A stretch of DNA of 64,000 bases from Terribacillus saccharophilus. GTDB lineage: Bacteria > Bacillota > Bacilli > Bacillales > Amphibacillaceae. The DNA lies in contig FOCD01000002.1 in NCBI GenBank assembly GCA_900110015.1, forward strand, positions 434,001 through 498,000, given 5' to 3'. The position numbers were made by a program, and so were the translations under genes. This document shows, one piece after another, positions 30,627 through 40,097 of this stretch. Positions within the stretch are counted from its first letter, which is position 1. Each line of letters opens with the position of its first letter. The notes under the pieces were generated by a model. The model searched no databases. It saw nothing but the letters and a program-made list of their open reading frames with translations, and was not told where the DNA came from.

Positions 30627-31051
30627 CTTCTTTACTCCCATGCGTGAAAGACGTACAAAAAATTGCTGATACTTATGTATGGAAAGCGGTGCAGTAATTA
30701 TCTCTCAACCTACAAACCACAAAAGTATTTCTTCCTGCGTTAATTGCGTTGGTTGCTGAAAGCTGTCGGTCGAAACGTTGCGCGCAAACTACGTCCCTTA
30801 CCTGCCAGTTCAATTCCCACCACACGCAATTTATAGAATACAATAGGCCTATTCGCGGTGTCAATACAAGATTGTGAAATAAATTACAAAGTTAATAATT
30901 ACCTTCCACGACAACGTTGGATGCGCTTCCACGAAAGCAATTAAGCAAAGGACTATCCGCTATTAAACGCATAGGCCTCCGCTTACTATTATAAAGGATA
31001 ATCAGCTGTTCATATATGACAATTCTGTGACATATAATTCACTTGCTTGTA
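30627..31051 (-). promoter_or_regulatory. atp operon promoter and ~200-base leader
   Basis: TTGACA (30864-30859) and TATTCT (30840-30835), 18 bases apart on the minus strand, a strong sigma-A promoter. This leaves a leader of about 200 bases before atpI in which I see no riboswitch, terminator or well-supported small ORF. From 30865 to 31051 there is only the AT-rich 3' flank of the subtilase gene; no good terminator is visible there. Confidence 0.75.
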
Positions 31052-33235
31052 CTATTTCACGAGCATCTGGTCTGACAAATAAAGCGGCAGCTCTGTGCTC
31101 ACATACTTTCCATCATTCATACGCAGTTGAACCAGAGCGAGATAGACTCCTGGTTTGCCGGCTTCCCTCTTGCTCATGCTGCCCTCTAGCAACCCTGCAT
31201 CCACTTGTTTTTTTGTTAAAAGCTGTCTCTTATAAATGAGTGTGTCAGGGTCATATAAGTCGATTCTAAGTTCAGCCACACCTTCAGGCAGATAGATTTG
31301 ATAGTGATAGGCACCTTTTCTATTAAGCGGCTTCCATTCCATTTCGAGTCCCATTGCCTTCGGATAATCTGCTTGCTTTAAAAGAAATAGGTAAGGAAGA
31401 TGTACTTCTTGTTGGCCAAACCGCGCCGATAGATAACCTTGGTGAACACCAGCTTCCTGAATATCAGGATTGACAGAGATACTGATATTTAACCGTTTCG
31501 TTTCATGCGGAGAAAGATCCACTGACATTGGCACCTTCCAGCGTATACCGCTCAAGGCTTTTGGCTGATCAAATTGCAGCTGTTGCCGGACGTTACTTAC
31601 ATTGTGGACAGTAAGTACATATTCTGCATCTTGCTTTGTATCGATCTTACCAAATCGCAGCAGCGGATTTTCAATAATGACTGGTGTGGAGATTGCTTTG
31701 GAAGGCTGCATTTTCCCCATACCTTGCTCAATTGGATCGTAGTGCTGACCGTTTGGCTTCTTGAGCAGCTGTGCCGTTGTCAGCAGCGCACCAATCTGTT
31801 GCTCATCAGTCCATTCTGGATGAGCTTCTTTAACAAGAGCCAGCGCTCCCGCTACATACGGTGCTGCCATACTCGTACCCTGAAGAGCCTGATAGCCGGA
31901 TTGGGGCACGGTACTCCATACAGGTGCGCCAGGTGCCGATATCTCTGGTTTGATGGCCCAGTTTCTCGTGACAGGTCCTCTTGAACTGAATGCTGCCATC
32001 CTATTCTGAAGCTCGATTTGCTTTGCCGAAAGCTGTGCGGTCTGTTTATTTTTAAGCAGCCATAGCCCATCCTGCCTTGTCACGGCTGCAACAGGGATGG
32101 AAACTGGCTTTCCGCCATCCTGGATAGAGGCTTCCAACGGCCCGCTCCCATCGTTGTAGATTAGGACAGCAACTGCATTCGCACGCTCTGCTATTCTGGC
32201 TTTCTCTGCAAATGGTATTTTCCCTCTTTTAAAAATGACCATCTTGCCTGTTGCATCCGGAAGCTGTCTTTCTCCTGTACCACCATCCATAATTAGCAAT
32301 GATCGACTCTGCTTCCATTCAACGGCTCCTTGAAGCGGCAAAATTGGAATCAATTTTTTATAAAAACGCTCATATAATACTGCTGTTTTTTGCGGAGTTG
32401 TTACGGCACCGACTGACAATGCTTTCGTGGCAGTAGCAGGGGAACCGACTGTCCAGTTGGCAGGACCTTCATTACCGTTCGCTGTGACCACACTTACGCC
32501 CATCTCCACTGCTTTATTAACTGCCAAGCTAGTCGGCCAATCTGGTCCGTTCACAGAGCTTCCTAAAGATAAATTGATAATATCCATCTTATCTTCAACC
32601 GCTTTTTCGATAGCAGCAATCACTTGAACAGATGTTCCTGTTCCGCCTGGTCCTAGTGCCCGATAACTATAGATTTCAGCATCCGGAGCTATACCTTTCA
32701 TCTTTCCATTTGCTCCTATAATACCAGCAACATGCGTTCCGTGAATTGTCACTTCTCCTTCTTCTGGTGTTGTCTCCATCGGATCATCATCCCAATCAAC
32801 AACATCAAAGCCACCTTTATAATTCTTTTTCAAATCAGGATGCGTGTAATCAATTCCAGTATCGATGACGCCTACTTTTACCCCTTTTCCAGTCACACCT
32901 GCTGCACTTGTACCGAGGAACTTCTGCGTCACAAATGGAACGTCTGATTTTCTTGTTTCTGCTTTATAGGTATGTACCTGATGGATATTCAGCAGGTGAC
33001 TGTGCTCAGACAGTTTACCGAGCTGCGCGTCCGTTGCGCGCAGTGCCAGTCCTTGGAACAAGGTGTCGAATTCTTCCACGATCTCAATGAAAGGATAGTG
33101 CATCTCTAAATACTCCCGATAGGCAGATACGTCGCCCTCCAGTTCTATAATAACCGTCCTTTGCTCAGCTGCTTGAACCGGCTGAAAACCGATGATGATA
33201 AACATGGATATGAATAATAAACTAAATCGCTTCAC
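31052..33235 (-). CDS. Secreted subtilisin-family serine protease, Vpr-like
   Basis: 727 residues from the GTG at 33235, which follows AAGGGGGAG; the ATG 21 bases upstream has no site. Order: signal peptide (cleavage after ~PVQAA), an I9 inhibitor propeptide (about 25-95), S8 catalytic domain with Asp125 (VIDTGID), His165 (HGTHVAG) and Ser455 (GTSMAAP), and a PA domain inserted near 330-400 (MVIFKRGKIPFAEKARIAERANAVAVLIYN). A C-terminal ~200-residue beta-rich region follows. This layout is that of minor extracellular protease Vpr, though the protein is somewhat shorter than B. subtilis Vpr. Substrate is not defined. The gene sits between mnaA and the atp operon. Confidence 0.9.
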   Translation of the reverse strand: MKRFSLLFISMFIIIGFQPVQAAEQRTVIIELEGDVSAYREYLEMHYPFIEIVEEFDTLFQGLALRATDAQLGKLSEHSHLLNIHQVHTYKAETRKSDVPFVTQKFLGTSAAGVTGKGVKVGVIDTGIDYTHPDLKKNYKGGFDVVDWDDDPMETTPEEGEVTIHGTHVAGIIGANGKMKGIAPDAEIYSYRALGPGGTGTSVQVIAAIEKAVEDKMDIINLSLGSSVNGPDWPTSLAVNKAVEMGVSVVTANGNEGPANWTVGSPATATKALSVGAVTTPQKTAVLYERFYKKLIPILPLQGAVEWKQSRSLLIMDGGTGERQLPDATGKMVIFKRGKIPFAEKARIAERANAVAVLIYNDGSGPLEASIQDGGKPVSIPVAAVTRQDGLWLLKNKQTAQLSAKQIELQNRMAAFSSRGPVTRNWAIKPEISAPGAPVWSTVPQSGYQALQGTSMAAPYVAGALALVKEAHPEWTDEQQIGALLTTAQLLKKPNGQHYDPIEQGMGKMQPSKAISTPVIIENPLLRFGKIDTKQDAEYVLTVHNVSNVRQQLQFDQPKALSGIRWKVPMSVDLSPHETKRLNISISVNPDIQEAGVHQGYLSARFGQQEVHLPYLFLLKQADYPKAMGLEMEWKPLNRKGAYHYQIYLPEGVAELRIDLYDPDTLIYKRQLLTKKQVDAGLLEGSMSKREAGKPGVYLALVQLRMNDGKYVSTELPLYLSDQMLVK

Positions 33236-33283
33236 AGCCTCTCCCCCTTGTGCCATTAGGATGCACGAGTGAAGATTCCCTAT

Positions 33284-33320
33284 ACAAAAAACCAGCTGCC
33301 CTATTCGGGATCAGCTGGTT
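33284..33320 (-). terminator. mnaA terminator with the stop codon in its loop
   Basis: Minus strand AACCAGCTG / CAGCTGGTT around a 13-base loop containing the mnaA stop codon TAG, followed by a T-run. Confidence 0.9.
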
Positions 33321-34461
33321 GGAAAGGTATAGGCGGCTGCGATTGTAAGCCGAAATAATATTGAAGATAATCAGCAATACGAATCGAAGCTTGTCCATCT
33401 CCATAAGGATTGGACGCTTGTGACATTTCTTCATGCGCTTGTTCATCACGAAGAAGTTTGTCTGCCATTTCAAAAATAGTTCTTTCATCTGTACCGGCAA
33501 GTTTCAGCGTACCGGCTTGAATTCCTTCTGGTCGTTCTGTCGTATCACGCAGGACAAGCACAGGTACTCCAAGCGACGGTGCCTCTTCCTGGACACCGCC
33601 GGAATCTGTGAGAATCAAGTATGCATGGGAAGCAAAGTTATGGAAATCAATTAGTCCTAGCGGTTCTATCAATTGAATTCGTTCATGGTCCCCGAGGATA
33701 CGATTCGCTATGTCCCGCACGGCAGGATTCAAGTGCATTGGATAGACGATTAATGTATCTGGATGTGCATCTGCGATCCTTCTGATGGCAGTGAACATAT
33801 GCTCCATGTTCTCACCAAGATTCTCTCGGCGATGAGCCGTGACCAGCACTAGCCGTCTGCCAGCAGCTTGTTCCAAGATAGGATGCTGATAGTTCGGGTC
33901 GACAGTAGTCTGTAATGCATCAATCGCTGAATTGCCAGTTACGGCAATCGTTTCTACATTCTTATTTTCATCAAGCAGATTCTGCCGAGCTTGGATAGTA
34001 GGTGAGAAATGAAGATCCGCTATAACTCCAGTCAGCTGTCGATTAAGTTCTTCCGGAAACGGTGAGTACTTGTTCCAAGTACGCAATCCAGCTTCTACAT
34101 GCCCGACAGGGATCTGATTATAGTAAGCTGCCAGCGATGCTGCAAAGCTAGTTGTCGTATCTCCATGAACAAGCACGATATCTGGTTTTATTTCCTGATA
34201 AAGCTTGTCTAGCCCTTCCATCACCTTCGTAGTGATATGTGCCAGGCTTTGCCGTGCTTTCATGATATTCAAGTCATAATCAGGTTTGATATCAAATATC
34301 TTTAGTACTTGATCTAGCATCTCCCGCTGCTGTGCAGTCACCGCGACAATCGTTTCGAACTGCTCTGGCCGCTTTTTCAGTTCAAGCACAAGCGGCGCCA
34401 TCTTGACTGCTTCAGGACGTGTCCCGAAGACAAGCATGACTCTTTTTTTACTTAGTGCCAT
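33301..34461 (-). CDS. mnaA: UDP-N-acetylglucosamine 2-epimerase (non-hydrolysing)
   Basis: 386 residues from ATG 34461 ([24 protein letters not shown]). Conserved: [52 protein letters not shown] and [14 protein letters not shown]. It interconverts UDP-GlcNAc and UDP-ManNAc, supplying ManNAc for teichoic acid linkage units or other envelope polymers. The start lies inside the end of upp (14-base overlap) with GGGGAT upstream, so translation is coupled to upp. Confidence 0.95.
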   Translation of the reverse strand: MALSKKRVMLVFGTRPEAVKMAPLVLELKKRPEQFETIVAVTAQQREMLDQVLKIFDIKPDYDLNIMKARQSLAHITTKVMEGLDKLYQEIKPDIVLVHGDTTTSFAASLAAYYNQIPVGHVEAGLRTWNKYSPFPEELNRQLTGVIADLHFSPTIQARQNLLDENKNVETIAVTGNSAIDALQTTVDPNYQHPILEQAAGRRLVLVTAHRRENLGENMEHMFTAIRRIADAHPDTLIVYPMHLNPAVRDIANRILGDHERIQLIEPLGLIDFHNFASHAYLILTDSGGVQEEAPSLGVPVLVLRDTTERPEGIQAGTLKLAGTDERTIFEMADKLLRDEQAHEEMSQASNPYGDGQASIRIADYLQYYFGLQSQPPIPFQPADPE

Positions 34462-35077
34462 ACAAACGATCCCCAGCATCGCCAAGACCTGGTACGATAT
34501 AGCCGTGATCATCAAGTTTTTCATCCATTGCTGCTAGATAAATATCTACATCAGGATGTTCTTTCTTGATCACTTCCACACCTTCAGGAGCAGCAATTAA
34601 GCACATTAGACGGATTTGTTTCGCTCCGCGCTTTTTCAAAGAGTGGATAGCATCATTGGCAGATCCACCTGTTGCAAGCATCGGATCGATAACAATCAAT
34701 TCACGTTCTTCAATATCAGATGGGAGTTTGATATAGTACTCCACTGGCTGCATTGTTTCCGGATCACGGTACATTCCGATATGTCCGACACGTGCAGCAG
34801 GAATAAGACGCAGGATACCTTCTGTCATGCCAAGGCCGGCACGCAAGATTGGTACAAGTCCAATTTTCTTCCCAGCAAGTACCTTCGTTTTCGCTTCTAC
34901 GACAGGTGTCTGAATCGTTGTCTCTTCCATCGGCAGATCACGTGTGATCTCAAACGCCATAAGCGCCGCAACCTCATCCACCAACTCACGGAACTCCTTC
35001 GTACCTGTATTCTTATCACGTATGTACGTAAGCTTATGCTGAATTAACGGATGATCCAAAACAAAAACATTACCCAT
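34448..35077 (-). CDS. upp: Uracil phosphoribosyltransferase
   Basis: 209 residues with the PRPP-binding block [16 protein letters not shown] and the C-terminal uracil-binding [14 protein letters not shown]. It salvages uracil to UMP. Length is exact for the family. A GAGGGAG-type site precedes the ATG. It is separated from glyA by a ~500-base repeat-bearing gap and so has its own promoter region. Confidence 0.97.
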   Translation of the reverse strand: MGNVFVLDHPLIQHKLTYIRDKNTGTKEFRELVDEVAALMAFEITRDLPMEETTIQTPVVEAKTKVLAGKKIGLVPILRAGLGMTEGILRLIPAARVGHIGMYRDPETMQPVEYYIKLPSDIEERELIVIDPMLATGGSANDAIHSLKKRGAKQIRLMCLIAAPEGVEVIKKEHPDVDIYLAAMDEKLDDHGYIVPGLGDAGDRLYGTK

Positions 35078-35576
35078 TTCCGAACACTCCCTCTAAAAAT
35101 ATTCAAATCTTTAATAGTATACAGAAGATATAGGCAAATGAAAAGGGACAAATCGAAAAGCGGAGAAGAACGCTTAGAAACGGAAGGATAGGCGGAGAAA
35201 GCCCGTAGAGTGGTGATCTTTCCAATCGAAGGGATTTATTGCCTATCCCTCCGTTTCTGTTCTTCGCAGCTAGACAACACCACCGAAAAGTGGAAAACAA
35301 CGAACCCCAGTCCAAGAGGCGGGCGGAGCCGCTCCGGCCGAATACTCCGCTTTCCTGCGGGCGGCTGGTGAGCCTCCTCGTGCTTTGCACTCCGGGGTCT
35401 CACCTAGGCCTTCATCCCGCGGGAGTCTCCGTATTCTGCCTGCGCATCAAGTGTATTTCCTTATCTTTATTTAGACGAGGGTTAAGTGAGTCGTAAGGCA
35501 GATTTCCTCCAACCACACTCCGACAATATACAACTCATACAAAAAGACAGCCGCTCACGCGGCTGTCTTTCTTCTT
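35078..35576. repeat. Repeat-rich intergenic region between upp and glyA
   Basis: This gap has no credible gene. It holds (i) a long inverted repeat, arms ~35159-35192 and ~35242-35271, sharing AGAAACGGA-GGATAGGC; (ii) at 35269-35298 a segment GCTAGACAACACCACCGAAAAG that recurs in near-identical form, opposite orientation, at 50486-50514; (iii) at ~35325-35450 a GC-rich palindromic block (ACTCCGCTTTCCTGCGGGCGG ... CCGCGGGAGTCTCCGTATTC split into arms) of the type found many times in Bacillaceae genomes; and (iv) the glyA terminator. Confidence 0.75.
35540..35570 (-). terminator. glyA terminator
   Basis: AGACAGCCGC / GCGGCTGTCT with a TCAC/GTGA tetraloop and a T-run on the minus strand, just after the glyA stop. 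Confidence 0.95.
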
Positions 35577-36812
35577 TTACTTATAAAGCGGGAAACGATC
35601 AGCCAATGCTTTTACGCGGCCTTTGACTTCTTCCAATTTCGCTGCATCATCATGATGCTTCAATGTTGTAGCGATGATAGCAGCAAGCTCGTCCATTTCC
35701 TCTAGCTTGAAGCCGCGAGTAGTGACTGCTGCTGTACCGATCCGCACACCACTTGTGATGAATGGACCTTCTTTATCAAATGGAATCGTGTTTTTATTTG
35801 TTGTCACACCGACTTCATCCAATGCATGCTCTGCATCTTTACCAGTAAGACCTAGCTTGCTTACATCAAGAAGAAGCAGGTGGTTATCAGTACCGCCAGA
35901 AACAAGACGGACACCTTCTTTTGTTAAACCCTCTGCAAGACGCTGTGCATTATCAACAATCTGCTGCGCATAAGCTTTGAAATCATTATCAAGGATTTCT
36001 TTGAAACTTACTGCTTTCGCTGCGATAACGTGCATCAACGGTCCGCCTTGCATAGCTGGGAAGACAGCTTTATCGATTTGCTTCGCGTACTTCTCTTTTG
36101 TCAGGATCATACCACCACGCGGTCCGCGCAATGTTTTATGCGTTGTTGTTGTCACAACATCTGCATAAGGAACTGGCGATTGATGTACACCAGTTGCAAC
36201 AAGACCAGCGATATGTGCCATATCAACCATAAGATAAGCACCGACTTCATCAGCGATTTCGCGGAATTTCGCAAAATCGATTGCACGCGGATAAGCACTT
36301 GCTCCAGCTACGATTAGCTTCGGCTTTACTTCAAGTGCTTTTGCACGTACGACTTCGTAGTCAAGCTGCTCTGTTTCCTGATCCACACCATATTCCGTGA
36401 AGTTATACAGCTTACCGCTGAAGTTCACTGGACTGCCGTGGGTCAAGTGGCCGCCGTGACTGAGGTTCATCCCAAGAACCGTATCGCCTGGTTCCAAAAA
36501 TGCGAAATAAACAGCCATGTTTGCCTGTGCACCGGAGTGCGGCTGTACATTGGCATGCTCTGCACCGAAGATTTCCTTCGCTCGGTTAATTGCGAGATTT
36601 TCTGCTACATCAACATATTCACAACCGCCATAGTATCTGCGGCCTGGATAGCCCTCCGCATATTTGTTTGTGAGTACGGAGCCTTGCGCTTCCATGACAG
36701 CCTGTGATACGAAGTTCTCAGATGCAATCAGCTCGATTTTGTCGTGCTGGCGCCCTCTTTCGTCTTCTATAGCCTGGAATAGTTCTGGATCATTCGCTTG
36801 AATATGTTTCAT
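35577..36812 (-). CDS. glyA: Serine hydroxymethyltransferase
   Basis: 411 residues, fold-type I PLP enzyme. The PLP lysine is K226 in [14 protein letters not shown]; the [22 protein letters not shown] and [11 protein letters not shown] blocks are all present. It converts serine and tetrahydrofolate to glycine and methylene-THF, the main one-carbon source. An AGGAGG precedes the ATG. It is followed on the transcript only by its terminator. Confidence 0.98.
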   Translation of the reverse strand: MKHIQANDPELFQAIEDERGRQHDKIELIASENFVSQAVMEAQGSVLTNKYAEGYPGRRYYGGCEYVDVAENLAINRAKEIFGAEHANVQPHSGAQANMAVYFAFLEPGDTVLGMNLSHGGHLTHGSPVNFSGKLYNFTEYGVDQETEQLDYEVVRAKALEVKPKLIVAGASAYPRAIDFAKFREIADEVGAYLMVDMAHIAGLVATGVHQSPVPYADVVTTTTHKTLRGPRGGMILTKEKYAKQIDKAVFPAMQGGPLMHVIAAKAVSFKEILDNDFKAYAQQIVDNAQRLAEGLTKEGVRLVSGGTDNHLLLLDVSKLGLTGKDAEHALDEVGVTTNKNTIPFDKEGPFITSGVRIGTAAVTTRGFKLEEMDELAAIIATTLKHHDDAAKLEEVKGRVKALADRFPLYK

Positions 36813-36860
36813 AGAAACATGCCTCCTCGTGTATTGTTGATGTATGTCGTAGCCGGTGTT

Positions 36861-37400
36861 TTAGTCAGGATACACAGCTCTCACGCCGCCGATCAGTTTA
36901 GGTCTTGTATAAGCAGTATTGATCCGAGCACCGCCGATATACCGCTGCTTGAGACGGAATGGTACTGCAACATGCTTCAGGTGCATTCCGATCATCGTCT
37001 CCCCGATATCAATTCCGGCATCTGCCCGGATATCTTCGACTAACACAGGATCCTCAAACTGCTCATAGGCGCAAGCAGCCATAGAACCGCCGGCTCTTGC
37101 AACAGGTTTCGCGGAAACTTCGGTTAAACCGTATTGCCGACTGATATGCTTCTCTACTACAATAGCACGATTTAAGTGTTCACAGCACTGAAATACGAGA
37201 TTTATGCCAGTTTCTTTTTTCAGCCATTCCAGCTGCTGGTAAAGCAGTTCCGCAATTTCCATATTTCCTGCACTGCCGATCCGCTCACCAGCTACTTCAC
37301 TTGTCGAACACCCGATCAAGAATAAGTCACCTTTATGCAAATGCCCACAGGAAGCAAGCTCCCTTACAACAGTATTGATATGATCTGCGATTGCTTTCAT
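36861..37400 (-). CDS. ywlG: YwlG, DUF436 / TIGR01440 family protein
   Basis: 179 residues from ATG 37400 (GAGG six bases upstream). It carries the family's IGCSTSEVAGERIGSAG and FQCCEHLNRAIVVE segments. No biochemical function is established for the family. It lies between rpiB and glyA as in B. subtilis, and conserved Cys/His residues suggest a possible enzyme or metal role, which is only inference. Confidence 0.9.
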   Translation of the reverse strand: MKAIADHINTVVRELASCGHLHKGDLFLIGCSTSEVAGERIGSAGNMEIAELLYQQLEWLKKETGINLVFQCCEHLNRAIVVEKHISRQYGLTEVSAKPVARAGGSMAACAYEQFEDPVLVEDIRADAGIDIGETMIGMHLKHVAVPFRLKQRYIGGARINTAYTRPKLIGGVRAVYPD

Positions 37401-37415
37401 GTACAACCTCGCTTC

Positions 37416-37856
37416 TTACTTGTTTTCGTAGTCTGAAATTTTGTTCACGCGGTTCTGGTGACGTCCTGCTGTAAATTCAGTGCCCAGCCATGTTTGAACG
37501 ATTTCACGAGCAAGACCTGGTCCAATTACACGTTCGCCCATCGCCAGCATGTTGCTATCATTATGTTCGCGAGTTGCTTTTGCACTGAACACATCGTGTA
37601 CGAGTGCTGCTCGGATGCCTGGTACTTTATTTGCCGAAATACTCATACCAATACCAGTACCGCAAATAAGGATGCCGCGATCAAATTCGCCGTTTGCAAC
37701 TCTTTCCGCTGCTGGAATTCCGTAATCCGGATAATCTACAGAACCCTCACAATCACAGCCTGTATCCACAAATTCAATATTCAGCTCCGTTAAAAGATCT
37801 GCAATTTCCTTACGAAGATTTACTCCACCGTGGTCTGATGTTAGAATTACTTTCAT
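37416..37856 (-). CDS. rpiB: Ribose-5-phosphate isomerase B
   Basis: 146 residues starting at the ATG at 37856 (AAGGAGG nine bases upstream). Conserved SDHGG near the N terminus, the active-site Cys in [12 protein letters not shown], and [15 protein letters not shown]. It interconverts ribose-5-P and ribulose-5-P in the pentose phosphate pathway. Its first 47 bases and ribosome binding site lie within the 3' end of the upstream chemoreceptor gene, in another frame. Confidence 0.95.
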   Translation of the reverse strand: MKVILTSDHGGVNLRKEIADLLTELNIEFVDTGCDCEGSVDYPDYGIPAAERVANGEFDRGILICGTGIGMSISANKVPGIRAALVHDVFSAKATREHNDSNMLAMGERVIGPGLAREIVQTWLGTEFTAGRHQNRVNKISDYENK

Positions 37857-39192
37857 TTTCTTCATCCTCCTTGTTAAATTCCGCATGGTGCACGGATGCT
37901 TGTTTTGTAAATTGGAATTGTTTCATTTGGTCTCTGAGTCTACCTGCTTGTTCCTCAAGTGATGCTGATAATTGCTCCAAGTTATGCATGACAGATGCTT
38001 GCTCCTGAACAGAGGCACTCACTTCCTGCGCTCCGGCTGATGCTTGCTCAGCAAGCGTCGCCACACCCTTAGACTGATCTGTAACCGAAGCAATTTCCTC
38101 ACGCTGCTGCAAGGTTAGCTTGCCTATTTCCTGAATCGACGCAACAACATGCGTGATGGCTGCTGTCATTTCTTCCATGACAACACTGCTTTCGGAGCCT
38201 TTTTCTGCCTCACTCCGTGCCAGTGCCAATTGTTCGTCGATTTCCGTAACAACTTGTCCAATATTCAGCTGAATTTCTTTGATGTTGACAGAAATGTCCT
38301 GTGCTGCCTGTCTGCTCTCATCCGCCAGCTTCCGAACTTCCTCGGCCACTACTGCAAAGCCCCGCCCCTGTTCGCCAGCACGTGCTGCTTCGATGGAAGC
38401 ATTGAGTGCAAGCAGATTTGTTTGTTCCGCTATATCACTGACAAAACGGATAATCTGTTCGATTTCTGAAGCGTTTTTCTCGAGCTGCTTCACATTGCCG
38501 ATTGAATGCTCCTGTTTTTCTGCGATCATTTGAATTCCCTGTACCAGATCCATTACAACTGTCTGTGAACTGTGTAATTTTCCGACCATTCCATGAGATA
38601 GTTCCTGAGACTGATCCGCTTTGGTTCGGACATCCTCAGACAGTGCTGTTGCCTTGTCGAGTGACTGCACAATGCTGCCGACCGCACCTGATGTTGATTG
38701 GGCTCCTTCAGCCATCGTCTGCATAATCCCATCAATTTCAATGACTTTTTCAGATGCAGTCATTGTTTCCGACTGGATCTGTTTAGCATATTGATCATTT
38801 GCTTTCGCATTGGCATCAATATCTGAGATCATCGATTTCAAGTTATGCAGCATTTTCTGAAAGGCGCGAGTCAGTGCACCAATCTCATCATTATCATTTG
38901 AAGGAACAACTTCCCATTCTTCCTCCAAACTGCCGTCAGCAGCTTTTGTTGCAACCTTCTCCAGATCCTTTAAAGGCTTCGTGATAAAGCGGGCTGCAGA
39001 AAAAGCTAGTATCCCCGTCCATAACACACCAAGAAATAGTGTGAGAAGAACGAGCACTGGTGCAGCAACATCCCAATATTGCGTAACAAAAGGATGCACA
39101 ATGTAAATGAACAATGCACTCACACTATAGGTGACTAATGCGAGTACTGTGGCAAAAATCGCCAGTTTGAGACGCAGACTAAAGCTTTTCAT
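37810..39192 (-). CDS. Methyl-accepting chemotaxis-type protein with minimal extracellular part
   Basis: 460 residues. Two membrane helices (about 8-32 and 42-65) are joined by only ~10 residues, so there is no real extracellular ligand domain. A HAMP domain (about 62-115) and a long coiled-coil signalling domain follow, with the hairpin tip [20 protein letters not shown] and [10 protein letters not shown], the CheA/CheW contact site. The signal must be sensed in or near the membrane or by a partner. It ends with an Asn/Glu-rich tail and overlaps rpiB by 47 bases. It sits between ywlE and rpiB, where B. subtilis has no chemoreceptor. Confidence 0.92.
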   Translation of the reverse strand: MKSFSLRLKLAIFATVLALVTYSVSALFIYIVHPFVTQYWDVAAPVLVLLTLFLGVLWTGILAFSAARFITKPLKDLEKVATKAADGSLEEEWEVVPSNDNDEIGALTRAFQKMLHNLKSMISDIDANAKANDQYAKQIQSETMTASEKVIEIDGIMQTMAEGAQSTSGAVGSIVQSLDKATALSEDVRTKADQSQELSHGMVGKLHSSQTVVMDLVQGIQMIAEKQEHSIGNVKQLEKNASEIEQIIRFVSDIAEQTNLLALNASIEAARAGEQGRGFAVVAEEVRKLADESRQAAQDISVNIKEIQLNIGQVVTEIDEQLALARSEAEKGSESSVVMEEMTAAITHVVASIQEIGKLTLQQREEIASVTDQSKGVATLAEQASAGAQEVSASVQEQASVMHNLEQLSASLEEQAGRLRDQMKQFQFTKQASVHHAEFNKEDEENESNSNIRPRWSKSS

Positions 39193-39241
39193 GACATAAT
39201 CCACCATCCATGCTGATATTTTGGTATGAGAGTCTTTTTAC

Positions 39242-39847
39242 CTACTTCTCATTGTGAATCTTTTCTGCCAATTTATCAACATAGAATTCCAATTCCTTCA
39301 GCGTCGATCGGTAAACCTCCACAGAACGTCCGAAAGGATCCATTATGTCTGCTGCAGGCATACTTGCCTCGAGCTTCTGAATGTGTGAGATCTCGTGCTG
39401 GTGAGCTTGCATGAATTCCATTTGGAATGTATTTGGATCTCCAGAAAAGCTGCTTGCGAACCGAACGCGTTTCGTTTCCAGATCAGCATAAGCTTCCTGA
39501 AGTAACTTCCAAGCAGCTGCTGCCTCCTGTGAAGCGTATTCTGGTAGTGTATACAGCTTTCCGGCAGCATGCGGATACTGTTCCAGCAATAATTGTTTAT
39601 GCTGTTCTGTCATCGTCAGAATCAAATCTGCCCAATCCATACGTTCTCTCGTAACAGGTTTAGATTGGTGACCAAAAAGTACCCCAGCCTCCTCCATGAC
39701 CGTTACTGCTTGATGAGAAGCCGGTGATCCGTCGTGAGCGAATATACCAGCGGACTGTACCTCCACCTGCGGTAGCCGTTTGCGCACAAGTGCTTCTGCC
39801 ATCGGACTTCTGCACGTATTGCCAGTACAAACAATTAATAGTTTCAT
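39242..39847 (-). CDS. ywlE: Protein arginine phosphatase YwlE with an internal insertion
   Basis: 201 residues against ~150 in B. subtilis. The low-molecular-weight phosphatase loop is C7-TGNTC-R13 and the general acid is in the DPFG motif. YwlE removes phosphate from arginines marked by McsB, opposing the pArg-ClpCP degradation route. The extra ~50 residues (about 108-165) lie between the YTLPEYA strand and IMDPFGRS. They are charged and helical (AWKLLQEAYADLETKRVRF...), in frame and not obviously a separate domain. An AAGGAG site precedes the ATG. Confidence 0.9.
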   Translation of the reverse strand: MKLLIVCTGNTCRSPMAEALVRKRLPQVEVQSAGIFAHDGSPASHQAVTVMEEAGVLFGHQSKPVTRERMDWADLILTMTEQHKQLLLEQYPHAAGKLYTLPEYASQEAAAAWKLLQEAYADLETKRVRFASSFSGDPNTFQMEFMQAHQHEISHIQKLEASMPAADIMDPFGRSVEVYRSTLKELEFYVDKLAEKIHNEK

Positions 39848-40061
39848 TCAATTATCTCCTTGCTTCTATAATGGTGCTACTTGTAGTATACAACAGGTGA
39901 GAGATTCTTACATCGTCAGGGAAATGCAACCTTTTTTGATGCTTACAAAAGGATATAAATATTTCCAGTACCCGTATAATCAGGATATGACCAACCGAAT
40001 AGCGCAAATTATCTATCTGCCTAAACTCAGCAATATCTTAACACTTAACGTAACTGAAATA

Positions 40062-40091
40062 GAAAAAGGAACGTCACCGATCGACGTTCCC
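40062..40091 (-). terminator. tsaC terminator
   Basis: GGAACGTC / GACGTTCC stem with a GATCGGT loop and five T on the minus strand, just past the tsaC stop. Confidence 0.92.
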
Positions 40092-40097
40092 TTCTGC

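Noticed and set aside
30673-30864. 63-codon frame in the atp leader
   Set aside because: Begins at the -35 of the atp promoter and has no ribosome binding site.
35103-35390. 95-codon frame in the upp-glyA gap
   Set aside because: It runs through inverted repeats and a repeat element, with no ribosome binding site or recognisable protein features.
39242-39847. Frameshift or fusion in ywlE
   Set aside because: The insertion is in frame and both conserved ends of the domain are intact.
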